Shown: positions 22,242 through 34,210, counted from the first letter of the stretch. The stretch: DNA of 64,000 bases from Gamarada debralockiae (GCA_002803225.1 NXFV01000473.1:1-64000); one strand, 5' to 3'. Translations and numbers: made by a program. The notes: a model not told the origin generated them from the sequence alone.

Positions 22242-23060
22242 CTCCTAGAAATACTCAGGTGTCTGTGTGTTGATATACTAGTCGACGGCGACAAGCCGGT
22301 CGACAAAGATAAAGCCTCAAAAGTATGCATGGTACACTATGAATATCATTTTGTGGCCCTCCCAAATACCAATCAAGACAGCAGTCACTGCATACCCGGC
22401 AGCCTCAGACCCAGCAACTGCAGCTGCCCCCATTTGCAGCCCTAACTTGTCTATGCTTCGTGAGATAAGGGGGAAAGTCTGGAGGGCGGGCCATGAACCT
22501 TTATATGCGCCACGCGAGAAGGAATGCAGAAAGGCAAAGATTAGGTAGATGATAGCGGGTCACGTAGATAGTAGGAAACTCTGCCTCGATGTGTAGTCAC
22601 GGTCAATAATGCATACAAGTGCTGCCAGCGACTCTTCTGACACCTATGATTTGAATAATCAAAGCTAATTCTTGACCTTCATCTTCATAGAAGCCAATAA
22701 AATCTACGATGATTTTTCTTGTACACCACAGCGCCGAAACCACCAAGTGGAGTGCCTGCAACATCACTTACTTCACCGTGTTATACTGACGCAAGTGATA
22801 CATTCAAATAACTTCTACTTAAGGCCTCCAAGTTCAGTTTCATCTTCCCTTAATAGCAACACTGAAGCCATGGGCATGATCTTGCAGTATGACGAGGTGC
22901 CTTCATTCAACTATCAATCAGGAGCGCTGTCAAGTAAATTGCGCTATCAAGATCTATCATACAGCTCAGACAGATCTTGAGCCTTCCAAGCTTCTAAAAA
23001 AAAATCCTGCCGTCTGAAGAATGGCGATGAAAAGTGGGTTGACGACAACTGACGAAATGG

Positions 23061-24326
23061 GTGGCACACTTCATCCGATTGACCCTGCTAGTTGAAGTTG
23101 GGAACACTGTCAGTGGAATTCCATTTTTCTTTGGTATCGCCGGAGAAGGCTCCATGCCATTAGGTGTGTTCGATGCTGAGAACTCTTTAATATTATTTGC
23201 TGCTCAGTTGAACTGGACTGCAACCGCTTTTCTAGTGAAGGTAATGCAGTACCTCACTTGGAGGAGATAGAATTACCAGCTTTACTTTCCACTTGACGGT
23301 ACATAAACTCACAGGTGGAGCGATGGAGGGCCGGATATCCAACCACTCTAGCAGCCAGCTGCATATATTTTGTGGAAAGTGGTACCTTGTGGTAACTCCC
23401 ACTACCAACGTAGCCAGAGGAAGCAGAAGAATAGGTAACAAAATCACGTAGCGTTACTTACTCAGTCCTGAACCACAGATTTACTTGGATTATGTCATCG
23501 TTGTTATTGCCACTGTCGTTTGTATTCTCGTTTTAAAATTTTCTAGTCACCTCCAGGCCAGTTTTCACCCATTCTATAGAACCGCTCCTTTTTGGGTCTT
23601 GATTTCGATCGTACTCATAGGGAATCTTGTTGGATTAAACACTCGATAGCGACCAGCTAGATGTATCACTAAACATACGCATGAGAATATTTGCAACCTC
23701 AATGTCCTGACAGCAAGCTCAATACTCCCGAGTCAGAAGCAGACATTCATATGTTTCTCCAGGATGGTCCATCGTTGAATCATTAGCCTTTGAAGGAACT
23801 CTACAATTGCGACAGTCCGTCTTGTTTGACAGTTTCTCTGAGCGAATGCGAAGTCGACGGCCTGCCTTTTCTCAGCAATTTCGAGTGGACATCAAACCTG
23901 CTATGTCATTCGGAGCTTCGATCCTGGATGCCTGTCATACTAGGCCTATCACTGTCGTCTCACATACGCAACCTAACTTCTACTCCGAGATATGCCTTTC
24001 AATGGGGTTTGGTTATCATCACCTGCCTCGATATTGATATTTATCTTTGAATTCGAACGAATCCTTCAACCTTCAAGCGAGACTTTCGGATGACTGCATG
24101 CAACGGTCGTCTTCGGAATGCTCAACTTATAGGTACTGGGATGCTCCCATTCTGGGTACACCTGCATAGTTCTCCAGTACTATTCGTCCTCTTGGAGCTC
24201 CAGTTTGGGATTGAGCATGTTCCGAAATTTCGTTGTCAAGTTAATTTTCTCTGTCTCAGTCCTTTTCGTCGTCGGTCTTCTCACTTTGCACATCAATCTT
24301 CTACCTCTACCATGATTTGATGAAGA
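23061..24326 (+). pseudogene. Decayed multi-pass membrane protein gene
   Basis: Several hydrophobic, protein-like stretches in one orientation lie in different frames: GNTVSGIPFFFGIAGEGSMP (about 23096), YVIVVIATVVCILVLKFSSH (about 23490) followed by FWVLISIVLIGNLVGLN, FQWGLVIITCLDI (about 24000) shifting frame into LIFIFEFERILQPSSETFG, and FVVKLIFSVSVLFVVGLLTL (about 24230). Stops and shifts separate them. The order and content suggest one former polytopic protein with at least four helices. An ORF just upstream (22672-22980) may be its N-terminus. No transporter family recognised. Confidence 0.45.
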
Positions 24327-24875
24327 GCGCACTAGTCACCAGGTTTAGGTGACCGCCAAACCTCTCCGCTGGCATAACACACGTCTGAACATTCCATGGA
24401 TTGTCGCTGATTTTGTCATTTGTTGTCATAAGAACCAAGCGTATACGCCTCAATTGTTGACATATCAGCGTTGCACCCGGGGAATTTAAAGTGCTCCATG
24501 TTCAGACGAAGATCAGGCTGTAGGGCAGTATGCGAGATCACTATCATTAGTGTTGATAACTCCCAGCTTCAGAATTGAAGAGAGTAAGCTACTTCCTCTG
24601 CAGAGTACTAGCTTACCGATTAATTGCACAAACATGGATGCATGCGGGGGGGTTGCGCCCTGAGCCGCCTCGAAGCGTGATTCGTTGTGGCTGTAATCCG
24701 GCGCAGCAATGCACCTGCAGAGAACCCTGCACAATCAGCCAGCGGCGGTTAAGCTCATCTCACCTCTTCATTATCAACCTCACATGAGGTGAATGGTACA
24801 GTTTATTAAACAAGTCATTCATCACGTTGTTCGCACAATTGATATTTCTGACACACGGCAACTCTCATCAACAAA

Positions 24876-26993
24876 ATGGGCCAATTGCTATCGAATCCCC
24901 CCTTCAGATACGACCGGTTGGACCAAGATAATATACGGCTGCTGAAGCTACATCGTGAAGGAGTCCATATTTTCGGTACTTTCACATTGAGACCCATCAA
25001 AGCAAAGCCCTGGGAATGTCCCAAATACACTACATTGTCATACTCCTGGGGCAAGAGCGAAGCGACCAGGCCAATATTTCTTGACAACGCACGTTTGGAG
25101 GTTCGGGAAGCTCTTTATGCAATTTTGCAGGCAATCTGCGGTGACGCAGACTTGGCGGATAGATGGTGGTGGATAGATGCGATTTGTATTGATCAAGGAA
25201 ACGACCAAGAGGTTGTACAGGAACGCGAGGGACAGGTCAAGCGTATGGGGAAAATATACAAGCACTGCGAAAAAGCTGTTGTCTGGCTTGGTGAGGGATC
25301 CGAGGAGAAAATTTCGACAACATCAAGCAGCAAACTGATTGGCTTTATCAAACAGTGGATTGTTTCTTGGGTGCGAAAATGGGTCTTTTTGGGAGAGAAC
25401 GACGGGGCCAACGATATTTCGACAACCTCAAGCGGCGAAATGGCAATTGACTTCCTGCATTATCTCCAGAAGTACAACAAGAGGCTGAAGGCGGCCAAGA
25501 AACAGAGAGACCTAACAGAGGGAAAAGCTCTCGCAGATGAATTGAGCATATACCGCGATGAATGGGGAGCTGTTGACCGATTGCTTCGTAGACCTTGGTT
25601 CACACGGGTTTGGACCCTCCAGGAGTTTCTGCTCCCTCCCGAATTGTACTTCTATTGCGGAACGAAGCACATCGAGCGGTCTAAATTCAAGCGCACGATT
25701 TTCTTAATTTATTTTTGTTCTAAGAGCGACAGAAGCCTTGTTCAACGGAGTGCTTATGCATCGGCATGGAATCGACGACGGCTCTTACAGTGGCGTAAAC
25801 ACCATCGGAAACAGACCTCTCTCATCTCGTTGATGGCTTATGGAAGCGACTCGAACGCAACCGATGATCTAGATCGCGTTTATGCATTGCAAGGACTGGC
25901 TTGGGATTACAAAATGGTTGGAGATCCGGTTTACAAGATCAGCGTGCCAGACCTTTATACGAATCTGGCACGTGCGTTCATCGAGAAACACAAGAGTTTG
26001 GACATCATATGCTTGAAACATGTCTTCCCAACGACTGAAGAGGCTGTTCCATCGTGGGTACCAGACTGGAGGGCTAGATCGCAGTCTTACGTCGTGCCAA
26101 CTATGGCAAGCCAGAGCTATTCTAGACGCTCAGTCAAGGAATTACCCATTGGAAACTTACGTCCCAAGGGAAAAATCCCCCTCGACGTTGATAAAGTCTC
26201 CTATGCAGCTGGGGACAACGGCACCGAGAAACTCGAAGTTACCTGGACCTTTTCTGAGGCTTACAAGGTCATCACCTGCCGTGGTGTGCTTGTGGACTGG
26301 ATAGAGGACCTTGGCGGCTTCAAAACTACACACAATGGTGACAACAGCAAACGCGAAGAAGACGAATGTGTTCGTTCTTTATCACCTTTGCCCTCAGAGC
26401 ATACTTCTCCTAGCCCCGATACAACTGCAAAACTCCTCGATGATCATTCCCGTTGCTTGGTGTTAGGTCGCAGGGACAAATATCTCACCTACCCTGTACC
26501 GGAGTGGTATTATTACGAGCAATTTCGGGAAGAGTGTTTATCCTCCATGGACAAAGATCAGAAACCCCAGTCGCGATTCTGTAGCTGGTTCCAAGACAAC
26601 AAATCTCTGCTGCTGGGAGGTCAATCTCTCGAGGATTTAGTTCGATCAACATTGCCTCCTGGCGAAGAGCAAAAAAGGAGACCCCTGCCCGCCACCAACC
26701 ACAAAGCAAGGAAGGAGTATGACTTCCTCCCTAACTTTGAGGACAAGGTCATACAGATGAAGAGAAGAGTCCTTACGACGAAGTTAGGCAATATTGGCAT
26801 GGGGCCGTGGGATGCCCGCAAGGAGGACCAGATTGTTGTGCTTCTTGGGTGTAACATCCCACTTATTCTGCGACAAGTGAAGGACAAAGATGAGTACAAG
26901 GTTATTGGGGAATGCTATCTGGATGATTTTATGAACGGCGAAGCTCTGAATATTGATGAAAAGGAGCGGCATAAGGAGTTTCGACTTTCGTAA
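24876..26993 (+). CDS. HET-domain protein (heterokaryon incompatibility type)
   Basis: A single open frame of 705 aa from ATG 24876. The HET domain is clear: YTTLSYSWG (51-59), WWIDAICIDQGNDQE (98-112), QVKRMGKIYKHCEKAVVWLG (120-139) and RRPWFTRVWTLQEFLL (238-253). Proteins with this domain trigger cell death after fusion of incompatible strains, and most large families of them have no assigned trigger. The region between the second and fourth motifs holds an insertion of about 100 residues. The C-terminus has the family's usual closing motif, here VIGECYLDDFMNGEAL. A GTAAGT at the stop (26990) with an AG at 27057 could add about 37 residues, and I cannot decide. The gene is intact, unlike the HET copy at 38-41 kb. 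Confidence 0.92.
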   Translation: MGQLLSNPPFRYDRLDQDNIRLLKLHREGVHIFGTFTLRPIKAKPWECPKYTTLSYSWGKSEATRPIFLDNARLEVREALYAILQAICGDADLADRWWWIDAICIDQGNDQEVVQEREGQVKRMGKIYKHCEKAVVWLGEGSEEKISTTSSSKLIGFIKQWIVSWVRKWVFLGENDGANDISTTSSGEMAIDFLHYLQKYNKRLKAAKKQRDLTEGKALADELSIYRDEWGAVDRLLRRPWFTRVWTLQEFLLPPELYFYCGTKHIERSKFKRTIFLIYFCSKSDRSLVQRSAYASAWNRRRLLQWRKHHRKQTSLISLMAYGSDSNATDDLDRVYALQGLAWDYKMVGDPVYKISVPDLYTNLARAFIEKHKSLDIICLKHVFPTTEEAVPSWVPDWRARSQSYVVPTMASQSYSRRSVKELPIGNLRPKGKIPLDVDKVSYAAGDNGTEKLEVTWTFSEAYKVITCRGVLVDWIEDLGGFKTTHNGDNSKREEDECVRSLSPLPSEHTSPSPDTTAKLLDDHSRCLVLGRRDKYLTYPVPEWYYYEQFREECLSSMDKDQKPQSRFCSWFQDNKSLLLGGQSLEDLVRSTLPPGEEQKRRPLPATNHKARKEYDFLPNFEDKVIQMKRRVLTTKLGNIGMGPWDARKEDQIVVLLGCNIPLILRQVKDKDEYKVIGECYLDDFMNGEALNIDEKERHKEFRLS

Positions 26994-27992
26994 GTAGAAG
27001 CACTAGCTATAGCATGTCTATCTGGTCTACTACCGTGCAACTTCAAATAATTTGTAGGAAATCAGACGGGCCGCGATATTCACGAATCTTCTATCATACC
27101 CTCATTTCTCTCCATCAACCGGAATCAAAGTCGCTCTCGGCACGTTTTTCAATGTCAGACATAGGAGAGTTTTTCTCCTCGTAAATGCTGCTGCGAGCGA
27201 ATTTCGTTTTGCCAGCGACATTGTAAGGAAACCTCTGACTGGGTTGGTAATGCAGCCATATGGAAGATGGCAACCGAAGTTTGCTAATGCACGAACACAG
27301 CTGAACTTTCCAAGGGCAGTGAAGACCCCTAGCCTCATTTATTGCTACCATTTTCTTTCCCGTATCTCCATTTCCAAGTTTTGATCGAACTGCTCTCAGG
27401 TATCATAGCGACCAGTGTCCATGACGTCGAAAATCAGGCCGCGGCAATTGAGTTGGAGCCTCTTCTTACACAGAAAACGAACGTTGTCTCTTTTCTCGGA
27501 GCCTTCCTTTGCCTGTTCCTAGGGTTTGCGAAGTTGTAAAAGCGAAATTCACTTCAATGACCCTGACTATGTCTCGGAACACATGGAATTCGCTCGCTTC
27601 TAGCCTTAAAGATGGCCGCTGTTGGATCATTGCTGATTTGAGACGTCTTGCAGTATGGCGTATTTTTGCGCGGCGAATCCGGAGACGGTTTTAGAGCCGC
27701 TTGTGGGTGGATAGAAGTGGAGGGCTATGAGACGAATGGGATTGTGATTGAGAGGGGAATCACGGTGGGAGAGTTGGGGAGGAGGATTATGGAGGGTATT
27801 TATGGGAGTGGGATGAAGAAGGATGATTCGAGGAAGGAGGTTGCTGTTTGAGGTCGGGAAGGGTCTTGTAGGGAAAACCATCCAGATGAAGGTTAGGGTA
27901 GGAGCCCGCTCTGGTAAGTGGGAGAGAATGTCTTATCTTTTTCCTTTAGTACCGTTGTATTTTTGAGATTTTGTCTGACATCGTCTTTGAAG
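26994..27992. other. Intergenic region between HET gene and O-methyltransferase remnant
   Basis: No gene is assigned. A plus-strand frame at 27648-27851 reads GFRAACGWIEVEGYETNGIV and could be the end of a lost gene, but no upstream exon could be attached. Confidence 0.4.
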
Positions 27993-29412
27993 TCAAGCAT
28001 CAAATACAACCTCAATTAGCGACGCCAGACTTCCCGGTGGCTGCTTAATAACCTTAACTACCAGCCTCTCATCCGCATCCTGAATCAGCGCTTCCCAATC
28101 CTTCGCTTTGCTTTCCTTAGAATTGAACAGCGTCATCATCTGCAAATCAATAGCGGTGTTGACTCTCAGCGCGAAATTCGGAACTTGTCCCACATCCGGC
28201 ATCACCCCATCTATGATAACAATCCGACTCCCTGCTTTCATAACAGGGACCACATTCTGGATAGTTTTAATGTAGATCGCGTCAGGCCAGCCGTGGAAAA
28301 TGTGCTTAAAAAAATACACCTCTGCGCCCTTGACGGGTTGGGGAGTCATGAAGTCGTGCGCTTGGAAGGAGATCCGCGATTTGTATTTGGAGGGGATGGT
28401 GGCGTCGAATTGGGGCTTGAGATTCGCAAAGTCTTGCATGATGAGAGTGAGGTTGGGATGCTTCGATGCAAGTTCGAGAGAGACGTGGCCCTATGACCCT
28501 CCACACTACATGCGATTTAGTGAGTACTAATTTGCGAAAGGGAATGGATGAGAACTTACATCAACGACAATCGCTTTCCCCAAAGCCTCCCAGTCAAAGC
28601 CCACATGCACGTGCGTGGAAACAGTGGCTCCACAGCTCATGAATTTCATCGCATTCCCGAATCGCCTTGCACGCTAGCCCTTCGTCCTATCAGACTTATC
28701 AACTTCTCCATCCATCGGTCGCCTTTGCTTCCCCAACGCCATCACTCTCATTAAACTAGACCAGATTCTGCCCTTTGAGACCAAAAGCCAAGGAAAATCC
28801 AGTTTCCGTATCATCCTCACTGCCTCCCTATTTTTCCATAGCTTCCACAACTTTAACCCAACCTCGTCGATGTTGTGTCCAATACATGCCGAGAAAGGAC
28901 TTCTGACTACCTCGGCAGAGTTGCTGGTGTGCGTAACTGAATCTGGGTTAGGTGCCCAGAAAATCTGGTTCGACATGGCGTGTCGAACGAAATGACGAAG
29001 GCGAACTTCGGTATGTTGCACTTCTCGGCCAACTCGGGGTAGGTTATTGGGCCTGCGAGGGGGACCGCGTCAAAGACGTTGTAGTGATTGAATGCTTCAA
29101 GCGCAAGTTGGTCATGTTTTAGCTGAAGCTTACAAGAACTGAAGGAAGTAGAGGAGTACATACGATGAGAAGAATCAAGGCCATGTAATTCCTAGGCCCG
29201 AGAGCTAGATGGAACAGATCTGATACGCTTTCAATCAGCTCGGCATATTCTCGCTCAACTTCTGGATTCTCAGGGAACTCGCGTGTTTGTAAACCGTCGA
29301 CTACGAAGGAAGGCTGTGGCAATCCTTTGGTCTGGAGGTGTTCCATGATTTTGGAGACTTGTGTGGAGATAGCAGCAGCCAGCTCTTGTAAAGATGGGCT
29401 GAAGAGTGCCAT
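27993..29412 (-). pseudogene. O-methyltransferase (COMT-like) pseudogene
   Basis: The ATG at 29412 opens with a normal N-terminus (MALFSPSLQELAAAI) and helix-rich dimerisation region. The frame then shifts near 29020 and again near 28690. The gene carries stops in the middle segment (for example 28828-28830). The SAM-binding motif VVD-x-GGS-x-GHVS can be read across an intron at 28559-28506, but its variable position is a TAG stop (28491-28493). The C-terminal exon (to 27993) is open and contains FFKHIFHGWPD, with the catalytic-type His, and GSRIVIIDGVMPD. This is the fungal small-molecule O-methyltransferase family (sterigmatocystin-type). The protein cannot be made intact. No partner biosynthesis gene is nearby except the decayed hydrolases. 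Confidence 0.75.
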
Positions 29413-29648
29413 GCTGCCGACCTTTTTTAGAAATTGTTGGCACGAAATAAATCCACTCAAGATCACTCAATTACAGTGAATGATTCAAACGAAAATTTTT
29501 GAAAGACGAATTGTCTAATCTGGGGGACTTTTAAGGAGGTAGAAATATGCTTTGTTCGACAGCGCCAAAATCGTACTCGGTAAGGGCGAACTGTCTAGTC
29601 AGCCTAAGCTGGACAGCATACTCCGGAGACACCCTACCAATAACGATC

Positions 29649-30665
29649 CTAAGTCGCCGGCTTGTCTATCACCGCACCGAGACTCGCAAACTCTCCAACC
29701 GTGCCTGTATCCTTAATCTTCTCAGCGTACGCCAGCATTTCCGGCTCAGAGCATCCTTTCTTGAAGGAGATCTGTTGAATATTGCTTCGCGTAACTTGAA
29801 CGAGGTAGCCGCTGTCGCGATTATTGAACCTTCACGTATCGTTTACTCGATGCGTGTTCTAAGCCAAGGCTCGCTATCCGGTTCCTCCAAACTTTCCACT
29901 TGGAATGAAACCAGTCGACACGGCTCCTTCGACCAGGTCACGGTACTCCGAGTGGACTGCCAACGACAATATAGATCCCAGCGAGTGCCCAACGAGAATA
30001 ATCTTTTTCGAAGTTTGGAACATCAACATCCTGACCGCTCTTCGACGCAATGAGGGCGCCGGTACGAGCGAAGGTGGTGATTCCTTTGAGAAGCTCGATC
30101 TCTACAGGCCCTTCGACGACGTCGTATGCGTTTGGCTTGTCTGTCTTGCTAACGCCGAGTCGGTCGTAAGTGAGGATTAAACAGCCCGCGTTCAGAGCTG
30201 CATCGACATACAAATAGCGATCTGCATGAACTTCCGCGTCCCAATACCTTTGAGAAGGATGTTAGCTTCGCCGCTACTGTCACCAAGAAAAACTACGCCG
30301 CATACGTTTTATTGAAGCCGAACCCATGTGTCGCAATCTGCAAGATATTCGCCTTTTCCGAGTGTTTTAGCACACAGAGCTACGCGCTAATAGCAAAGCT
30401 CTGTTGCACAGTCTTCACAGCCATGGTGCATTTCGTCAAGTTTGGTGCCGACCATCTCTCGAAATTCCAGTTGAGGTCTTCTGCGTCTATGTTGTTGTCG
30501 ACTCGCGGAACGTCATACACAAGATTGTTCGCTTTCACCGGCACGGACAGCTCGAGATCGACACAAAGTTTATGATTAAAGGTGGGTGCCGCTCTGGAAG
30601 ACTTGGATAGAATGAGGACTAATCCAACGACGAGAAGAGAGGCTATCTTTGAGGCTTCCGAATGA
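29649..30665 (-). pseudogene. Secreted alpha/beta hydrolase pseudogene, copy 1
   Basis: Read on the minus strand, a signal-like stretch (SLLVVGLVLILSKSSRA) is followed by YDVPRVDNNIDAEDLNW, ILQIATHGFGF, YVDAALNAGCLILTYDRLGV, the nucleophile elbow VGHSLGS, and a tail with EFASLGAVIDKP. The pieces lie in different frames, with stops such as a TAG before LCVLKHSEKANI. No ATG precedes the signal stretch in frame, and the C-terminal catalytic His region seen in copy 2 is missing. It belongs to the same family as the gene at 31993-33185 and points the other way. Members are ascomycete extracellular hydrolases of unknown substrate. Confidence 0.7.
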
Positions 30666-31101
30666 TAATTGTTGGACTGTCAAGTTCTGGTGGTTCTGTG
30701 CCGGCAAACATGATATTCGCTCTATTTGAATACAATCAACTGTTACTTGAGCCTGACCCTACATACCCGCGGATCACACCGGTATTTTACCTGCAAATAC
30801 GCCACTTGTTGCCGTACGGCGTTCTTTTCGCGAACGTATTCACTGATCTTCTATACATCCACCTCCAGGACTTTGCTGTTCGGATATTTGGCGACGCGGA
30901 TCCAATCAGCTTCTGACTTAGCACCTTGGACTGACTTGCAGGGGGCGTATTCGCAAAACTGACCGGGACGTATAGCGTATACATCACGTATACGACCAAC
31001 TCTTTGCAGATCAAGCAAGCCAAGTCGTCTAGTCTGCCTATTGCCTCATTGATTGTCTTGTGGAAATGAGGTCTTTGGTGTTGAGCTGAGGTATATCACA
31101 G

Positions 31102-31374
31102 ATGGCAGGCCACACACTAACCAGATCTCAGAGCACAAGGCGCAGATCAAAGGTAGATCCAGACGCGGAGTTACTCCACTCAGCAGTATCTTCACCGGTC
31201 AAGCCACTCCACGCTCGCTCGGCCTCTCATTTAGCTAGGGACTTGGAAGGATATACGAATAAGGGTGAGTTTTCCAAGATTGTGTTGCTGAAGTTCTATG
31301 CATTTCTTTATGAAAGTTATGGCGTTAGTATCTCGGTCTTGGCCTTTACATATCTGCTTTGCTCATTTATGTGA
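31102..31374 (+). CDS. Uncertain ORF between the two hydrolase pseudogenes
   Basis: A 90-residue frame with a polar N-terminus (TRSQSTRRRSKVDPDAEL) and a GGGTGAGT donor-like site near 31265. It may be the first exon of a lost gene rather than a complete protein, because the part after the donor looks random. The rest of 30666-31992 shows nothing recognisable. Confidence 0.2.
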   Translation: MAGHTLTRSQSTRRRSKVDPDAELLHSAVSSPVKPLHARSASHLARDLEGYTNKGEFSKIVLLKFYAFLYESYGVSISVLAFTYLLCSFM

Positions 31375-31992
31375 GATTGGCCGCCAATCTTTCTCTTTCC
31401 GAATTTCTATCTCCCTCGATGAACCCAGTCTGTCTTCCGCTTGCTAGACCTCTCTCCCCTCATCCCTTTACAAGTCTTGGAGACTCGCAGAAAGAAACTT
31501 GGGCCGGACCATCTAGGCACGCTCGCGACGTGAACGGTCTCGCACTTACGAGAACGGCACGCCACCCATAGTAATCTTTGGTTATCTTAACTTTTAAGCG
31601 AGTATGAGGAAATAAGTCGATTGCTTCCTCTTCAGAGGAGAATTCCAGATTATAGTGTCCCTGTCGGCTTTTTGACTGCATCTTCATCTATTCCAGCCTC
31701 GTCATCCAGTTCAGCTTCGCTGCCATGGCGCGCTAAGGGCTGCGCTAAAATCTGAGTTTGAATTGGGTCTAGCATAAAGTCTCCGAGATACGCTCGCTGT
31801 TATTCGGAATACAGTCTATCATTTCTATTGAATCACTATACGGTAAGTCATAGTCCAAAATAATGGCATTGAGACAGTGCTGCTATCTTCTACAACTATA
31901 TGAACCACCGGTTCTGCTGTAATTGCTTCTGCAGATACGTTAGTTCAAAACTTCACCCGCCTACATTGATTTCATCCCTTTACACTCAGCCA

Positions 31993-33185
31993 ATGGCGTC
32001 CATTCTTATTATAGGCATCTTGCTTGTTCTTCATCGTCAGACTTCAGCTTCGACCATCGATTCTTCCGAACGAGCCTACGGATTTTGCAAACAATTGGAT
32101 ATTGCAGTATTTGCTATCGCAGGCAGCGCAATCTACGACATACCAAGGGTGGACAACGATATCGAAACGACAGCCTGGGCAATCTATGACGCCACTCGGA
32201 ACACTCCACATAGCGTGCAGAACATCATCAAGCACTACAACTTCTGGTACTTTCAATATCCATGCCCAACTGTGTGTTCCCAAGTCTTCCAAAAAGAAGG
32301 ATATCCTGCAGATTGCCACCCACGGAGTGCATTACGACTCAAGATATTGGGATTCTGAATACCAGCCAAAGAATCACTCTTATGTTGACGCAGCACTCAA
32401 AGTGGGATACTCCATCCTCACATACGATCGTTTAGGAGTTGGCCAATCCGACAAACCTGACGCGTACATCGTGACTCAAGCACCTCTAGAATAGGAGATA
32501 CTTCGACAATTGACCTTGATGGCGCGCAATGGCACCTTGTATAGCTTTGCAGGGAAAGCAAAACCTGCCGATGCAGCATTCCAAACGTTGGCAAAACCAA
32601 GAAAGGTCGTACACCTCGGTCACAGTTTCGGATCCTTCCTCACCTCCGCATTCATTGCCAACTACGGTCCTCTGAGCGACGGGGCAATCATCACAGGTTA
32701 TCTCCTGACCGAATATCTCGGAAGCGCTGGGTCAACGGCGTTCAGCGTCGAATACGCCGCCACTAGCTCTCCTCCCTTCGACCGACCAAGTGGCTACGTT
32801 GTGTGCCAGAAGAGTGGCATCCAGAACATTTTCTTCGAGGGGAATCCCAAAACCGCATTCACACCAGAATTGCTCGACTATGGCAATGACATCAAGCAGC
32901 CAGTCCCGATTGGGGAGTTCGCGTCAGCCTTCTGGCTCATAGGAAACCTTGGACCCTTCTTTCAAAGCGCCGGTACAATATCTGTTGCCAGAGTTCGACT
33001 TTTACATCTGTCGAGGTGATTGCAAGGGGTTAGCCAATTTGACGACTTTAGCGCAAACCTACCCTAACGCCGCTGATATCGAAGTCGCCATCCAGCCGAA
33101 CACCGGCCATGCCTTGCCCCTCCACAAAAATGCTACTGCCGGCTTCCAGGTCATGTTCGATTTCTTGGCCAGGCATGGGCTATAG
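31993..33185 (+). pseudogene. Secreted alpha/beta hydrolase pseudogene, copy 2
   Basis: The ATG at 31993 begins a signal peptide (SILIIGILLVLHRQTSAS), then YDIPRVDNDIETTAWAIYDA. A frameshift near 32220 leads to LQIATHGVHYDSRYWDSEY, YVDAALKVGYSILTYDRLGV and PDAYIVTQAPLE. A TAG follows at 32492-32494. The frame stays open through the nucleophile motif LGHSFGS, shifts again near 32960, and ends with NTGHALPLHKNATAGF, the catalytic His region. At least three lesions disable it. The TAG here probably replaces TTG, which is not a RIP change. It is a paralogue of 29649-30665, arranged head to head 1.3 kb apart. Confidence 0.75.
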
Positions 33186-33429
33186 TTTGTTCGGATGCTG
33201 CCACAATTTTAGCAGCTGCCTTTAACAAAGCGCTCTGTCCCGGCATCTTTCCAGCCAAACCCACACATTGTGCTCTTCTGAAGCTCTGTAGTTAGACGAT
33301 ATAGAAACCTAATTGTAATCGAAGCTATCTGCTAATATCATCAGACATGAGGTGAAGTTACTATTTATCATAGGTAACAGTCGCACCAAGAACTAGGATA
33401 CAAGGGTTATACATTTCAACGCCGCGTTA

Positions 33430-33990
33430 AGTAAAATGCCTAGTATTTTGTATGCCATCTTTCGGCTAGAATCACTGCTTCGTATCGAGCCTTCATCGTA
33501 CGAATAAGCCCTCTAATTTCATCATGAGATACCGATTCCCATGCTTCATTTACCACGTCTCTCAACCGCTTATAAGATCTATGGTGTTGTGGATAATGCT
33601 CGTCAATAAAGTCCTTCATCCAATCCTAAATAGTCTCTGTAGGATTCAAATCCGGTGAATTAGCAGGCCATTTTCATGGCTTGAATCCTAGCAGCTTCAA
33701 GTACAGATAAAGTAATCCGAGAAGAGTGGCCTTTTGCGTTAACCCATTGAAATTGAAGCTCAGAATGTTGCTGTAGTTCGTCGACTATAGGAATAATGAT
33801 TCCAGAATAAGGAACGTTCATTTATTGTCTCCCAATCCTTTGCCCAAAATACATCACGATGCCGTCCATATTTCCCACTAATAGAACCCCAAAACATCCA
33901 TCCAATCTTGCGTTGGTACCGTGGTTGAACGATAGGCTGTTTGCATGGTGTTGTTGGTGTTGTACAAGTAAAGTCAAGTAAAGGCAATGT
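33430..33990 (-). mobile_element. Tc1/mariner-type transposase remnant
   Basis: On the minus strand, PRYQRKIGWMFWGSISGKYG, then (frame-shifted) EHSELQFQWVNAKGHSS and finally NSPDLNPTE followed by a TAG and DWMKDFIDEHYPQHH match the fungal Tc1/mariner DDE transposase order. SPDLNP is the usual third-acidic-residue region. The second-Asp region (normally D-N-A-x-x-H) has Val in place of Asp. Stops and a frameshift show it is dead. Terminal inverted repeats were not found within a few hundred bases. Confidence 0.7.
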
Positions 33991-34173
33991 TGACTGTTAT
34001 ATTCTAATTGGCTTATAATCCCTGCTAGCGTAGAATGTGCTAGAGCTCTTGGCGTGGCTGTTTTCCCTGAGTAATCAATAGCAGAGCGGCTTGGGTGTGG
34101 TGTGGCGCTAACCGAACGATTACCAAGTACTTCTGACTCCGCACTTACGTCGACATGGGGCGTAATTTCTGTA

Positions 34174-34210
34174 CAGACCAGGGGCGTATTTCTTCAGACC
34201 AGGGGCGTAT
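34174..34210 (+). repeat. Two tandem copies of CAGACCAGGGGCGTAT
   Basis: The 16-bp unit occurs at 34174-34189 and 34195-34210, separated by five bases. A related GGGGCGTAA lies just before at 34157. It sits in the gap between the transposase remnant and the Ysc84-type gene. Function unknown. It could be an element edge or a regulatory repeat. Confidence 0.7.
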
